Shown piece by piece: positions 49,240-58,381 of a stretch of DNA of 64,000 bases. Below the pieces are notes generated by a model. It saw only the letters and a program-made list of their open reading frames with translations, was not told where the DNA came from and did no database searches. Both the position numbers and the translations under genes were made by a program. The stretch's first letter is position 1. Every line of letters starts with the position of its first letter. Location of the stretch: positions 555,501 through 619,500 of the forward strand of contig NZ_CP033868.1 in NCBI RefSeq assembly GCF_009883795.1, written 5' to 3'. The stretch comes from Coxiella endosymbiont of Amblyomma sculptum. GTDB taxonomy: Bacteria > Pseudomonadota > Gammaproteobacteria > Coxiellales > Coxiellaceae.

Positions 49240-49437
49240 TTATTGATATTTCTCTTTGTCTTCGTTTTTTGAAATGATAATTTTAGAGTTTTTGTAGTGT
49301 CCTTTTGGGCTAATGTGGTGTCGCAAATGTATTTCACCAGTCAAAGAATTTTTGGACAACACAGATGCTCGCAAAATATCATGCGATCGCCGCATACCAC
49401 GCTTCGAACGAGTTTTTCGTCTTTTTTGTACTGCCAT
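49240..49437 (-). CDS. rpmF: 50S ribosomal protein L32
   Basis: 65-residue basic ribosomal protein: [20 protein letters not shown], then HHISPKGHY near the end. ATG 49437 is fixed by the family start and by GGAG 11 bases upstream. An open frame continues upstream to 49542 and contains KNPFTKCK, possibly the worn end of yceD (DUF177), its usual upstream neighbour. First gene of the rpmF-plsX-fab run. Confidence 0.97.
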   Translation of the reverse strand: MAVQKRRKTRSKRGMRRSHDILRASVLSKNSLTGEIHLRHHISPKGHYKNSKIIISKNEDKEKYQ

Positions 49438-49455
49438 TTTTTCTAAACTCCAAAG

Positions 49456-49485
49456 TCTATAAAATGTTGTTTTGCATTTTGTAAA
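49456..49485 (-). promoter_or_regulatory. Promoter for rpmF-plsX-fab operon
   Basis: Minus strand TTTACA (49485-49480), 18-base spacer, TATAGA (49461-49456). Transcription would start about 12 bases before the rpmF ATG, just enough to include its GGAG site. Confidence 0.5.
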
Positions 49486-49973
49486 GGGATTTTTGAACGG
49501 TCTTAAAAAATCCCCATTTCTCATATTGTTGCATCCCGTAATTAATTATCTCTCAGCTTTCTAAATTAGGATAGATGGGCTTTCGTTCTTTTGTTGTTCC
49601 AATTTTCTGTAAGAACTTAGTTTATACCACGCCCTACTACCTTACTACAATGTGAGATTCTAACGAAATCGGAGAAATTTCTTCGAAAAAATAAAGAACA
49701 GTTTTTTATAACATTCTCTCTAAATTGCTTTCAAAGCATTTTTTAAGAAAATTATGTAAAGCTCTAAAAAGAACGTATTTTTTCACAACCAGAGTAAAAT
49801 ATCGAATATCAATCAGAAAACCCAAAGGGGGAATTTATTTACTTCCACATTTTTTAAAAATGGCATAAATTTTTTGTTATTAAGACGACAATTCTTGATA
49901 AAAACGGTAGTTAACGTCAAAATAAGATTGTTTAAAACGTACAAATGTAGTTTTTTTATGAGGAAAAGCTTAA

Positions 49974-49979
49974 TATAAT
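49974..49979 (+). promoter_or_regulatory. -10 box for rne
   Basis: TATAAT with only a T-run at the -35 position. It would give a leader of about 235 bases, in line with the long autoregulatory rne leaders of other gammaproteobacteria. Confidence 0.35.
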
Positions 49980-50142
49980 CGGGTGGTTCTTGCTATTTTG
50001 CAAAACAAAACTAACGAAAACAGCGAAAACTCCGCTTGACAACAAATAAAGAATTAGACAAGAAATAGACAACCCCATCTGGGGAAACTTAGAGATAAAT
50101 TTTTTAAATATCAACCAAACAGTGATTGTTTATGTTTAGTTT

Positions 50143-50171
50143 GAATTCCGAAGAAATACTTCGTGGAATTT
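50143..50171 (+). promoter_or_regulatory. Leader hairpin of rne
   Basis: GAATTCCGAAG, loop AAATA, CTTC, two unpaired bases, GGAATTT. Eleven pairs with one bulge, 50 bases before the rne start. A second small stem (ACCC 50199-50202 with GGGT 50210-50213) holds the likely ribosome site AAGGTGG partly paired. Confidence 0.45.
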
Positions 50172-50220
50172 CGAATCTTAAAAATTATGTGGTTAATTAC
50201 CCAGAAGGTGGGTTTATAGA

Positions 50221-52419
50221 ATGAAGAGAATGCTGATTAACGCGACTCAGCTTGATGAGGTGCGTGTAGCGATTACTGCAGATTCCAGACTTATTGATTT
50301 AGATATTGAGATTCCCGGACAAGAACAAAAAAAATCTAACATTTACAAAAGCGTCATTACCAGTATTGAACCGAGTTTAGGAGCGGTGTTTGTCAATTAT
50401 GGAAGTAAAAGACATGGATTCTTGCCGTTGAAAGAAATTTCTCGTGAGTATTTCCTTCAAGACGCATCAAAAGAATTTGATCCTTCCGATATCAATCGAG
50501 TACTTAAAGTAGGTCAAGAACTTGTTGTGCAAGTAGGAAAAGAAGAACGAGGAACAAAGGGCGCTGCGTTGACTACTTTTATTAGTTTAGCGGGGTCTTT
50601 TTTGGTTCTGATGCCTAATAACCCACAGGCAAATGGAATTTCACGGCGCATTGAAGGAGAAGAGCGCGATCAATTACGTGAAACTATTAATCAACTGGAC
50701 ATTCCAGAAGGAATGGGTTTGATTGTGCGTACTGCTGGTCTTGGACGTGCAAAAGAAGAATTAGAATGGGATTTAAAGATCTTACTACGTTATTGGGAAG
50801 CTATTAAACGGGCAGCGATAGCCAAACCAGGTCCTTATCTTATTCATCAGGAAAGTGATGTCGTCATTCGCGCAATTCGAGACTACTTGCGTCACGATAT
50901 TGAAGAAATTCTCATTGATAATGAAAAGTCTTACCAAAACGCTTGTCACTATATCAATCAGGTTCGTCCTCAGTTTGTTGGACGTTTAAGATTTTATTGT
51001 GATCAATTGCCTCTTTTTAGTCGATTTCAAATTGAACGACAAATTGAAAATGCTCACCATCGTGAAGTTCGTCTTCCTTCTGGAGGTTCGTTAATTATTG
51101 ATCACAGTGAAGCGTTAGTGGCTATTGATATTAATTCAGCACGAGCTACCAGAGGAACAAGTCTTGAAGAAACAGCGCTTTTGACAAATTTAGAAGCTGC
51201 CGAAGAAATTACTCGTCAACTACGCATTCGAGATATCGGAGGGCTTATTGTTATAGATTTTATCGATATGACACCTATTCGTAACCAAAGAGAAGTCGAA
51301 AATTATTTGCGTAATGCTTTAAAACAAGATCGTGCTCGTATTCAAATTGGTCGGATTTCAAAATTTGGTTTGTTGGAAATGTCTCGTCAGCGACTGCGTT
51401 CTTCTCTGACTCGATCTACTCAAATAACTTGTCCTCGCTGCGAAGGAGAAGGTGCTATTCGCAGTATAGAGTCTCTTGGACTTTCTATTATTCATCTAAT
51501 TCAAGAACAGGCTTCTAAAGCTGAGAATATTCACTTTCAACTGCAAGTACCCGTGGATTTAGCGATTTACTTAATTAACGAAAAACGGGAAAGTTTAAGC
51601 ATCATCGAAAAACACTATCCAGTAAAAATAACTGTCATTCCTAATCAGTACATAGAGACACCGTTTTATCAGCTAAAGCAGATTAAAATTGATTTAGGGA
51701 ATTTAGAGCATGGTAAAGGTATATCCAGTTATAAACTAGCCAAATTTTTCAAAACTGAAATATCCAAAAAACAGAAAATAAATCCACCGTCAAAACCAAT
51801 AGTTCAACAATTCTTGTCTACGGAGAAAATTCCCTTGATAACGACAACAAATTTCCCTCAAAAGACAGGAAGCGGTGGTGTATTCAAGAGATTAATGGCA
51901 AAAATGTTTGGTATTGATAGGGAAGAATCTCTAGATTCTCGAAGATTAATTCAAGCTTCTTATAATAGAAGTGAAAAAAAATATGCTCCGAGAAAAGAAC
52001 ATATTCTTAAGTCTTTGTTGTCTGGGGGTCATCAAAATAATACCAAACGCTATCATTCTCAAAATGTCAAAATTCAAAGAGAAGATGGAGAAAAGGGGTG
52101 TTCTCATCGCAGCGATCGAAATGAAAGATATCAGAATTATTGTCGAGACGATGTCCGAGTTCAAGTATCGAGTCCAGTAGAGTATAATCATAACAAATAT
52201 TACATAAAACGTTCAGGTTCATCTATCATTACAACAAATAGTATGGTAGTTGATATCAAACAGTTGCCGATAACATCTTCTTCGATTCCTACACCTTATG
52301 CTTCTTCTTCCAAGTTTCGCTCTTCCAAAGAAGACTTGAAACAAACTGTTAGTGTTAATAGAAATTTTCTCAAAGAGAATAAAAGTAAAGATTCTGAGAA
52401 TAAAGACAACAATAACTAG
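50221..52419 (+). CDS. rne: Ribonuclease E
   Basis: Main mRNA-decay and RNA-processing endonuclease. 732 residues. The catalytic half (1-510) is complete: MKRMLINATQ, the S1 domain (SIEPSLGAVFVNYGSKRHGF), the magnesium aspartates in VAIDINSARATRG and VIDFIDMTPI, and the zinc-link CPRCEGEG. The C-terminal part is only about 220 residues, basic and rich in Ser, Asn and Lys with low-complexity stretches, and much shorter than the 500-residue scaffold of E. coli; helicase- or enolase-binding motifs are not evident. The leader may be self-regulated. Confidence 0.96.
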   Translation: MKRMLINATQLDEVRVAITADSRLIDLDIEIPGQEQKKSNIYKSVITSIEPSLGAVFVNYGSKRHGFLPLKEISREYFLQDASKEFDPSDINRVLKVGQELVVQVGKEERGTKGAALTTFISLAGSFLVLMPNNPQANGISRRIEGEERDQLRETINQLDIPEGMGLIVRTAGLGRAKEELEWDLKILLRYWEAIKRAAIAKPGPYLIHQESDVVIRAIRDYLRHDIEEILIDNEKSYQNACHYINQVRPQFVGRLRFYCDQLPLFSRFQIERQIENAHHREVRLPSGGSLIIDHSEALVAIDINSARATRGTSLEETALLTNLEAAEEITRQLRIRDIGGLIVIDFIDMTPIRNQREVENYLRNALKQDRARIQIGRISKFGLLEMSRQRLRSSLTRSTQITCPRCEGEGAIRSIESLGLSIIHLIQEQASKAENIHFQLQVPVDLAIYLINEKRESLSIIEKHYPVKITVIPNQYIETPFYQLKQIKIDLGNLEHGKGISSYKLAKFFKTEISKKQKINPPSKPIVQQFLSTEKIPLITTTNFPQKTGSGGVFKRLMAKMFGIDREESLDSRRLIQASYNRSEKKYAPRKEHILKSLLSGGHQNNTKRYHSQNVKIQREDGEKGCSHRSDRNERYQNYCRDDVRVQVSSPVEYNHNKYYIKRSGSSIITTNSMVVDIKQLPITSSSIPTPYASSSKFRSSKEDLKQTVSVNRNFLKENKSKDSENKDNNN

Positions 52420-52463
52420 AAGATTTATTGAATTTTATATCTAACTATAAAACACAGAAAATA

Positions 52464-52483
52464 AAAACTCTTTAGAGAGTTTT
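52464..52483 (+). terminator. Weak hairpin terminator after rne
   Basis: AAAACTCT, loop TTAG, AGAGTTTT, then ATACAAT. Eight perfect pairs, 45 bases after the rne stop, with the U-run inside the 3' arm. Confidence 0.45.
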
Positions 52484-52586
52484 ATACAATATCCTCGTTT
52501 ACTAGAGTTGTACCTATAAAAACCAATGCAATCTTTTTAGAAATTTATTATTATAACTTCCCAAACGTAGCTCATGAAATTGCAGT

Positions 52587-53762
52587 ATGGTGTACACAAG
52601 TTCATTTACTTCAGAATCTGTCTCTGAAGGGCATCCTGATAAAATAGCCGATCAGATTTCTGATGCTGTTTTGGATGCTCTTATCAGTCAAGATCCCTAT
52701 TCTCGGGTGGCATGTGAGACTGTTGTAAAATCCGGTATGGTTTTTGTCGCTGGAGAAATTACTACTAGTGCTTGGGCTGACGTAGAGCAAATTGCTCGCA
52801 ATACAGTTTTGCAAATCGGTTACGATGATCCTCGTATTGGTTTTGATGGAGAGACCTGCGCTGTGCTGTCGGCTATTGGTAGACAATCTTCCGAGATAGC
52901 GTTAGGTGTCGACGGACGTGAAGATCTAGAATGGGGGGCAGGAGATCAAGGTTTGATGTTCGGATATGCTTCTACGGAAACCGATGTACTTATGCCAGCT
53001 CCTATTACCTATGCACACCGACTGGTTCGAAGACAAGCGAAGTTGAGAAAAGAGGGAATTCTTTCCTGGCTACGTCCAGACGCCAAATCGCAAGTTACAC
53101 TTCGTTATAAAAACGGAATTCCAATAGCGATAGATTGTGTTGTTCTCTCTACACAACACAGTCCAGATATTCCTCAAAAAGATTTACAAGAGGCTGTTAT
53201 TGAGGAAATTATTAAACCTACCATTCCTAAAAATTGGATTTGTAAGGAAACTCGATTTTTAGTAAATTCTACTGGACGCTTTGTTATTGGTGGGCCCGTA
53301 GGTGATTGCGGACTAACAGGACGAAAAATTATTGTCGATACTTACGGGGGGGTAGCTCGTCATGGCGGAGGATGTTTTTCAGGAAAAGATCCTTCGAAAG
53401 TAGATCGTTCAGCTACTTACGCGGCTCGTTATGTTGCTAAAAATATAGTAGCCGCTGGATTAGCAGATCGCTGTGAAGTCCAAGTTTCTTACGCAATAGG
53501 CATTGCTGAGCCTACTTCAATCAGCGTTGAAACTTTTGGGACTGCAAAGATTGATGAAATGCGCATTCAACGGCTGATTCTTGAATTTTTTGATCTCCGG
53601 CCCGGACGTATTATCCAAGAACTTCGTCTATTGCGACCCATATACAAAGCTACTGCTACATATGGTCATTTTGGTAGAGAGGAACCAGATTTTACTTGGG
53701 AGAAAACAGATAAAGCTGCAGTTCTTCGAGAGGCTGCAGGTTTGTTTTCAGATGTTGTTTAG
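52587..53762 (+). CDS. metK: S-adenosylmethionine synthetase
   Basis: Makes SAM from methionine and ATP. 391 residues with [20 protein letters not shown] at the start, [12 protein letters not shown], the P-loop-like [14 protein letters not shown] and the [17 protein letters not shown] loop. Complete. The start ATG 52587 has no obvious ribosome site. ahcY follows 31 bases later, so the pair covers both making SAM and clearing its product. No SAM riboswitch shape was seen in the 167-base spacer before it. Confidence 0.98.
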   Translation: MVYTSSFTSESVSEGHPDKIADQISDAVLDALISQDPYSRVACETVVKSGMVFVAGEITTSAWADVEQIARNTVLQIGYDDPRIGFDGETCAVLSAIGRQSSEIALGVDGREDLEWGAGDQGLMFGYASTETDVLMPAPITYAHRLVRRQAKLRKEGILSWLRPDAKSQVTLRYKNGIPIAIDCVVLSTQHSPDIPQKDLQEAVIEEIIKPTIPKNWICKETRFLVNSTGRFVIGGPVGDCGLTGRKIIVDTYGGVARHGGGCFSGKDPSKVDRSATYAARYVAKNIVAAGLADRCEVQVSYAIGIAEPTSISVETFGTAKIDEMRIQRLILEFFDLRPGRIIQELRLLRPIYKATATYGHFGREEPDFTWEKTDKAAVLREAAGLFSDVV

Positions 53763-53793
53763 CACTTAGTTATTAAGTAGATTTTGAACAAAA

Positions 53794-55089
53794 ATGGTAA
53801 TGACTCAAGATTTTCGAATTGCTGATAGCAAACTGGCAAATTGGGGCCGGAGAGAAATCGAAATTGCTGAAACAGAAATGCCTGGATTGATGACGTTACG
53901 TCGAGAATACGAAAGAAACCAACCTTTAAAAGGTGCTCGTATTGCTGGTTGTATTCATATGACGATTCAAACAGCTGTTTTAATTGAAACTCTAATTAAG
54001 CTCGGTGCTGAAGTTAGATGGTCCTCATGCAATATTTTTTCAACTCAAGATCATGCAGCTGCGGCTGTTGTAGAAAAGGGTATTTCTGTTTTTGCTTGGA
54101 AAGGAGAGACCGAGAAAGAATATTGGGAGTGTATTGCCTCCACATTGGAGGGACCTAACGGATGGAGACCTAATATGTTGTTGGATGATGGTGGAGATTT
54201 GACATCTTATGTTTTGAAAAAACACCCCGTATTGTGTCAAAACATCCGAGGTGTATCTGAAGAAACAACTACAGGCGTTCGGAGGTTGTATAATCTGTTC
54301 AACACAGGAACATTAAAGTTTCCCGCAATCAACGTAAACGATTCGGTAACAAAATCAAAATTTGATAATCTCTATGGTTGTCGTGAATCACTTGTTGATT
54401 CTATCAAAAGAGCAACTGACATAATGATCTCGGGAAAATGTGTCGTTGTTTGCGGATATGGTAATGTAGGTAAAGGTTGTGCGCAATCCATGCGTTTGTA
54501 CGGGGCTATTGTATACATTACCGAAATTGATCCTATTTGCGCTCTGCAAGCTTCTATGGAAGGATATCGAGTTGCAACTATGGAAGAAGTGGCTCCTATT
54601 GCTGATATCTTTATTACTGCAACTGGTAATATTGATGTTATTTCTTACGAACATATGGTATTGATGAAAAATCAGGCTATTGTTTGTAACATCGGTCATT
54701 TTGATAAAGAAATCGATATCGGTTCTTTAAAAAAGCACAAGTGGATCACCATTAAGCCTCAAGTTGATCAGGTTGTCTTCTCTGACGGAAAACGATTAAC
54801 GATTTTAGCGAAAGGCCGTTTGGTTAATTTGGGCTGTGCTACAGGGCATCCTAGCTTTATTATGTCGGTTTCCTTTACCAATCAAGTATTGGCCCAAATG
54901 GAACTATGGCAACACTCGGAAAAATATCCGATCGGGTTATCTGTGTTGCCTAAATACTTGGATGAGAAAACGGCGCGTCTTCATTTGCAACAGATAGGAG
55001 CTAAATTGACTGAGTTAACAGAGAAACAATCCTTTTACATCAATATAAATCGCGACGGCCCGTTCAAACCAGACTACTACCGTTACTGA
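53794..55089 (+). CDS. ahcY: Adenosylhomocysteinase
   Basis: Splits S-adenosylhomocysteine to homocysteine and adenosine. 431 residues, the short bacterial form. [14 protein letters not shown] and the segment [17 protein letters not shown] hold substrate residues; the NAD site is [24 protein letters not shown] and the C-terminal KPDYYRY tail are present. The start MVMTQDF or the later ATG two codons on are both possible. Same operon as metK. It removes the inhibitor formed by methyltransferases. Confidence 0.97.
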   Translation: MVMTQDFRIADSKLANWGRREIEIAETEMPGLMTLRREYERNQPLKGARIAGCIHMTIQTAVLIETLIKLGAEVRWSSCNIFSTQDHAAAAVVEKGISVFAWKGETEKEYWECIASTLEGPNGWRPNMLLDDGGDLTSYVLKKHPVLCQNIRGVSEETTTGVRRLYNLFNTGTLKFPAINVNDSVTKSKFDNLYGCRESLVDSIKRATDIMISGKCVVVCGYGNVGKGCAQSMRLYGAIVYITEIDPICALQASMEGYRVATMEEVAPIADIFITATGNIDVISYEHMVLMKNQAIVCNIGHFDKEIDIGSLKKHKWITIKPQVDQVVFSDGKRLTILAKGRLVNLGCATGHPSFIMSVSFTNQVLAQMELWQHSEKYPIGLSVLPKYLDEKTARLHLQQIGAKLTELTEKQSFYININRDGPFKPDYYRY

Positions 55090-55159
55090 TTGTTGTTTTT
55101 AATTAAGTTTTTGATTAATTTAGTACGTTACGAAGAGCAATCAATTTATCGTTGCGAGT

Positions 55160-55181
55160 CAACTAGCTAGCAACTAGCTAC
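55160..55181. repeat. Short tandem repeat, two 11-base units
   Basis: CAACTAGCTAG followed by CAACTAGCTAC, in the convergent spacer between ahcY and trpS. One mismatch. Probably a replication slip; no role is suggested. Confidence 0.7.
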
Positions 55182-55215
55182 TATGAACTTTTCGATACAA
55201 GAATAAACTGAAACT

Positions 55216-56283
55216 TCAAAAGTAATTTTGGCAGATTGTTTTTTTTACAAGGCGCAGTGTCTCTTCTGCGATAGCATTGACTCGTTCTGTCCCTCGATGC
55301 AAAATTTTGTATAAATAGGTACGGTCTGCTGCGTATTCAGTACGGCGTTTTTGGAGTGGAGCTAAAAATTCCGATAATATTTCTACTAAATATTCTTTGC
55401 ATTCTACATCTCCAATTTTCCCTTCACAGTAGAGTCGTTTCGCTTTTTCTATCCATGATTTATTAGGATTAAAAACGTCATGAAAAATCCATAAAGGGTT
55501 ATTTTCGATAGTTCCTGGATCTGTTGTTCGCAAGCGATTTGGATCGGTGTACATATTCATAATCTTTCTTCGAATCTCGTCTGTGGAGTCGCTTAAGAAA
55601 ATTGCATTATTCAATGATTTACTCATTTTTAATAATTGACCATTTTTTCCAGGTTTTCCAATCCCCACCAACCGTCGTACACGTCCAATCTTAGCTTTCG
55701 GTATTGGAAATAACCTATTTTCATGATGATCTTTATCACCAATATGCGCATTCATTCTACGATACAATTGATTGAAGCGTTTAGCTGTCTCACGAGCTAG
55801 TTCAATGTGAGGAATTTGATCTGCTCCTACTGGAACAACCTCAGCGCGAACTGACAGAATATCAGCTACTTGCATAATTGGGTATAATAGGAAACCTACT
55901 GAATGGTTTTCCCTTAATTTTTTATCCCGTATTTCATCTTTAATAGTTGGATTGCGCATCAATCGAGGAAACGAAATGAACATACTGAAGTACACCATTA
56001 GCTCAAAAATAGCTGGAACTTCCGATTCGATAAAGATCGTACTTTTCTCAGGATTAACACCAACTGCTAAGTAATCGAGAACAATCTCCAATGTATTTTG
56101 ATGAATCAACTCAGGGGTTAAGACATTCGTAGTGAACGCATGAGTATTTGCGATTAAAAAATAGCACTCGTACTCGTCTTGTAACGAAACTCGATTCTCG
56201 ACAGAACCCACCCAGTGTCCTAGATGCAAACGTCCTGTAGGCATATCACCGCTAAGCAACCGGGGCTTCTGAAATTCAGACAT
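55216..56283 (-). CDS. trpS: Tryptophanyl-tRNA synthetase
   Basis: Charges tRNA-Trp. 355 residues, class I; the HIGH motif is PTGRLHLGHWVGSVENR and the KMSKS motif LLKMSKSLNNAIFL. PVGADQIPHIELARE binds substrate. It belongs to the longer TrpRS form with KIGRVRRLVGIGKPG insertion before KMSKS. Intact. Divergent from uvrD with overlapping promoter elements; a TTGACA (56320-56315) with a weak -10 lies just upstream. Confidence 0.96.
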   Translation of the reverse strand: MSEFQKPRLLSGDMPTGRLHLGHWVGSVENRVSLQDEYECYFLIANTHAFTTNVLTPELIHQNTLEIVLDYLAVGVNPEKSTIFIESEVPAIFELMVYFSMFISFPRLMRNPTIKDEIRDKKLRENHSVGFLLYPIMQVADILSVRAEVVPVGADQIPHIELARETAKRFNQLYRRMNAHIGDKDHHENRLFPIPKAKIGRVRRLVGIGKPGKNGQLLKMSKSLNNAIFLSDSTDEIRRKIMNMYTDPNRLRTTDPGTIENNPLWIFHDVFNPNKSWIEKAKRLYCEGKIGDVECKEYLVEILSEFLAPLQKRRTEYAADRTYLYKILHRGTERVNAIAEETLRLVKKTICQNYF

Positions 56284-56291
56284 GACTTTTA

Positions 56292-56320
56292 TCTTTACTC
56301 AGTTTAAAGACTTCTGTCAA
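56292..56320 (-). promoter_or_regulatory. Promoter for trpS
   Basis: Minus strand TTGACA (56320-56315), 17-base spacer, weak TAAAGA (56297-56292). Transcription would start within a few bases of the ATG. Confidence 0.35.
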
Positions 56321-56341
56321 CTTTGTGATTAATGGTACAAT
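56314..56341 (+). promoter_or_regulatory. Extended -10 promoter for uvrD
   Basis: CTGTCA (56314-56319), 16-base spacer, TACAAT (56336-56341) preceded by TGG, giving TGGTACAAT. The -35 overlaps the trpS -35 on the other strand. No LexA-type CTG-N10-CAG box is apparent. Confidence 0.5.
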
Positions 56342-56386
56342 GACATACGGTAAGATTGTTTCGGTATTTGAAAGAGATATAAGTTT

Positions 56387-58381
56387 TTGGAATCGTTAAA
56401 CCTAAGACAAGAAGAAGCAGTTACCTCATCGTCTCCCTATATCTGTGTATTGGCTGGTGCGGGCAGTGGAAAAACTCGAGTATTGACCCATCGGATAGTG
56501 TGGCTTGTTCGAAAAAGAAATATATCTCCTTACAGTATTTTAGCAATAACTTTTACCAATAAAGCGGCACAAGAAATGCGTAGACGTGTTGAAGTTATGT
56601 TAGGTACCTCCGCTGTAACCACCATATGGATAGGAACTTTTCATAATTTGGCACATCGCTTACTCCGAACACATTGGAAAGAGGCTTGTGTACCGAAATC
56701 TTTTCAGATTCTCGATTCTGAAGATCAGTGTCGTTTAATTCGTCGAATTCAGAAAAGTTTATATTTAAAGGAAATACAATGGTCTTCTAAGAAGATTCAA
56801 TGGTTTATTAATAAGCGAAAAGAGGAAAATCAATGTAACATTCAATTAAACGATTCAAACGATCATTTCAAAAATATCCTTTCTAAAGTCTACAAAACTT
56901 ACGAAGAAATTTGCTGTCGAAGCGGATTGCTTGATTTTCCAGAACTATTACTGCGTTCGCTAGAATTGCTTCGCAATGTATCGCCGATTAGACGTCATTA
57001 TCAGAAACGTTTTCGTTACATTTTAGTAGACGAATTCCAAGATACAAGTACTGTCCAGTACGCTTGGTTACGGACTTTGATGGACAATAGTACAGAAATG
57101 ATGATAGTGGGAGACGACGATCAGTCCATCTATAGTTGGCGCGGAGCGACAACGGAAAATATTCAACGTTTTTCTCAAGATTTTTCCGATGTACAGACAG
57201 TTCGTTTGGAACAGAATTATCGATCAACGCAAACTATTCTTAATGCCGCTAATGCAGTTATTAAAAATAATGCGAACCGGTTTGGAAAGAAATTATGGAC
57301 TGTAAGTGACATTGGTGAGCGTATTACTGTATATGCGGCCTCCAACGAATGTGAGGAAGCTTTTTATGTCATCTCGTGCATTAAATCTTGGATACAACGA
57401 GAAGGACGGAAATATAACGATATTGCAATCCTATATCGTTCAAATATTCAGTCTCGTTCATTAGAGAATCGATTGGTTGACCAAAAGATTCCTTACCGAA
57501 TTTGTAGCGATTTGGATTTTTTCGAACGAGTAGAGATTAAGGATACAATTGCTTATCTGTGTTTGCTGGACAATCGTCATTCTGATACAGCTTTTGAGCG
57601 TGTTGTTAATGTTCCTACACGAGGCGTGGGTAATACTGCTTTGAATGCATTACGTTCTGTAGCCCATAATCTAGGTATCTCTCTATGGGGAGCTGCAAAG
57701 TATTTGATCGAAAAAAAAAGTTTAAACGCACGAACTCTTAGTGCTTTGCAACAATTTCTTAATCTGATCGAGTCACTTAAAGCGGAAACGAGAGACTTTT
57801 CGTTAGTTGAACAAATAGAAAAAATCCTAAATAAAAGTGGTTTACTTGCATTCTACAAAAAAGGTGTCGAAAGTTTAAAAGAACTAACCAATGTCGTTTT
57901 ACAATTCTCTTCATCAAAAACAATGAAAAACGAAGTTGTTTTTTCATCACCTTTAAGCGTTTTTCTTGCTCATATCGCTCTAAGAAGAGACGAAGAGCAA
58001 GTGGATCCGAGTAGTGATTGTATAAATCTGATGACTGTACATGCTGCTAAGGGGCTAGAGTTTCCTCTAGTAATTATTAATGGACTGGAAGAAAATTTGT
58101 TTCCCCATCGTATATCTGTAGACAGAAAAGATAAATTGGAGGAAGAAAGGAGATTGTGTTATGTAGGAATGACTCGTGCTAAAGAAAAGTTAATTTTGAC
58201 TTATGCTGCGTCTCGCTATATGTATGGATTGGAAAAATTTAATCAGCCTTCGCGGTTCTTGGATGAAATTCCTTTAGAATTAATTAATGTAACTCAATCT
58301 CGTACCCAGTATCATATCTCGAAAAGTGGATTCAATAACGGAAGAAGAATAGGTAGGAGAAATTTTTGTCGGGATTTATAA
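56387..58381 (+). CDS. uvrD: DNA helicase II UvrD, C-terminus truncated
   Basis: 3'-5' helicase of nucleotide-excision and mismatch repair. 664 residues against about 720 in E. coli. Superfamily 1 motifs are all present: AGAGSGKTR, FTNKAAQEMR, VDEFQDTSTVQYAW, GDDDQSIYSWRG, LEQNYRST, MTVHAAKGLEFPLV and VGMTRAKEKL. The last residues SGFNNGRRIGRRNF align with the opening of the C-terminal tudor-like domain and then the frame ends, so that domain, which touches RNA polymerase in E. coli, is lost. Starts at TTG 56387 (MESLNLRQEEAV). The end overlaps the next gene by 16 bases. Confidence 0.94.
   Translation: MESLNLRQEEAVTSSSPYICVLAGAGSGKTRVLTHRIVWLVRKRNISPYSILAITFTNKAAQEMRRRVEVMLGTSAVTTIWIGTFHNLAHRLLRTHWKEACVPKSFQILDSEDQCRLIRRIQKSLYLKEIQWSSKKIQWFINKRKEENQCNIQLNDSNDHFKNILSKVYKTYEEICCRSGLLDFPELLLRSLELLRNVSPIRRHYQKRFRYILVDEFQDTSTVQYAWLRTLMDNSTEMMIVGDDDQSIYSWRGATTENIQRFSQDFSDVQTVRLEQNYRSTQTILNAANAVIKNNANRFGKKLWTVSDIGERITVYAASNECEEAFYVISCIKSWIQREGRKYNDIAILYRSNIQSRSLENRLVDQKIPYRICSDLDFFERVEIKDTIAYLCLLDNRHSDTAFERVVNVPTRGVGNTALNALRSVAHNLGISLWGAAKYLIEKKSLNARTLSALQQFLNLIESLKAETRDFSLVEQIEKILNKSGLLAFYKKGVESLKELTNVVLQFSSSKTMKNEVVFSSPLSVFLAHIALRRDEEQVDPSSDCINLMTVHAAKGLEFPLVIINGLEENLFPHRISVDRKDKLEEERRLCYVGMTRAKEKLILTYAASRYMYGLEKFNQPSRFLDEIPLELINVTQSRTQYHISKSGFNNGRRIGRRNFCRDL

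Larger units (their letters stand above)
49525..50220. other. 696-base spacer between rpmF and rne
   Basis: rluC, maf and yceD are common here in relatives; none is present. The right-hand part probably is the rne leader: a perfect TATAAT at 49974-49979 without a clear -35, a TTGACA at 50036 without a -10, and a hairpin at 50143-50171. The left part is AT-rich without recognisable genes. Confidence 0.5.

Noticed and set aside
50036-50041. TTGACA as a main rne promoter
   Set aside because: No acceptable -10 box 16-18 bases downstream.
52420-52586. SAM riboswitch before metK
   Set aside because: Only a simple terminator-like hairpin is present; no conserved riboswitch core could be traced.
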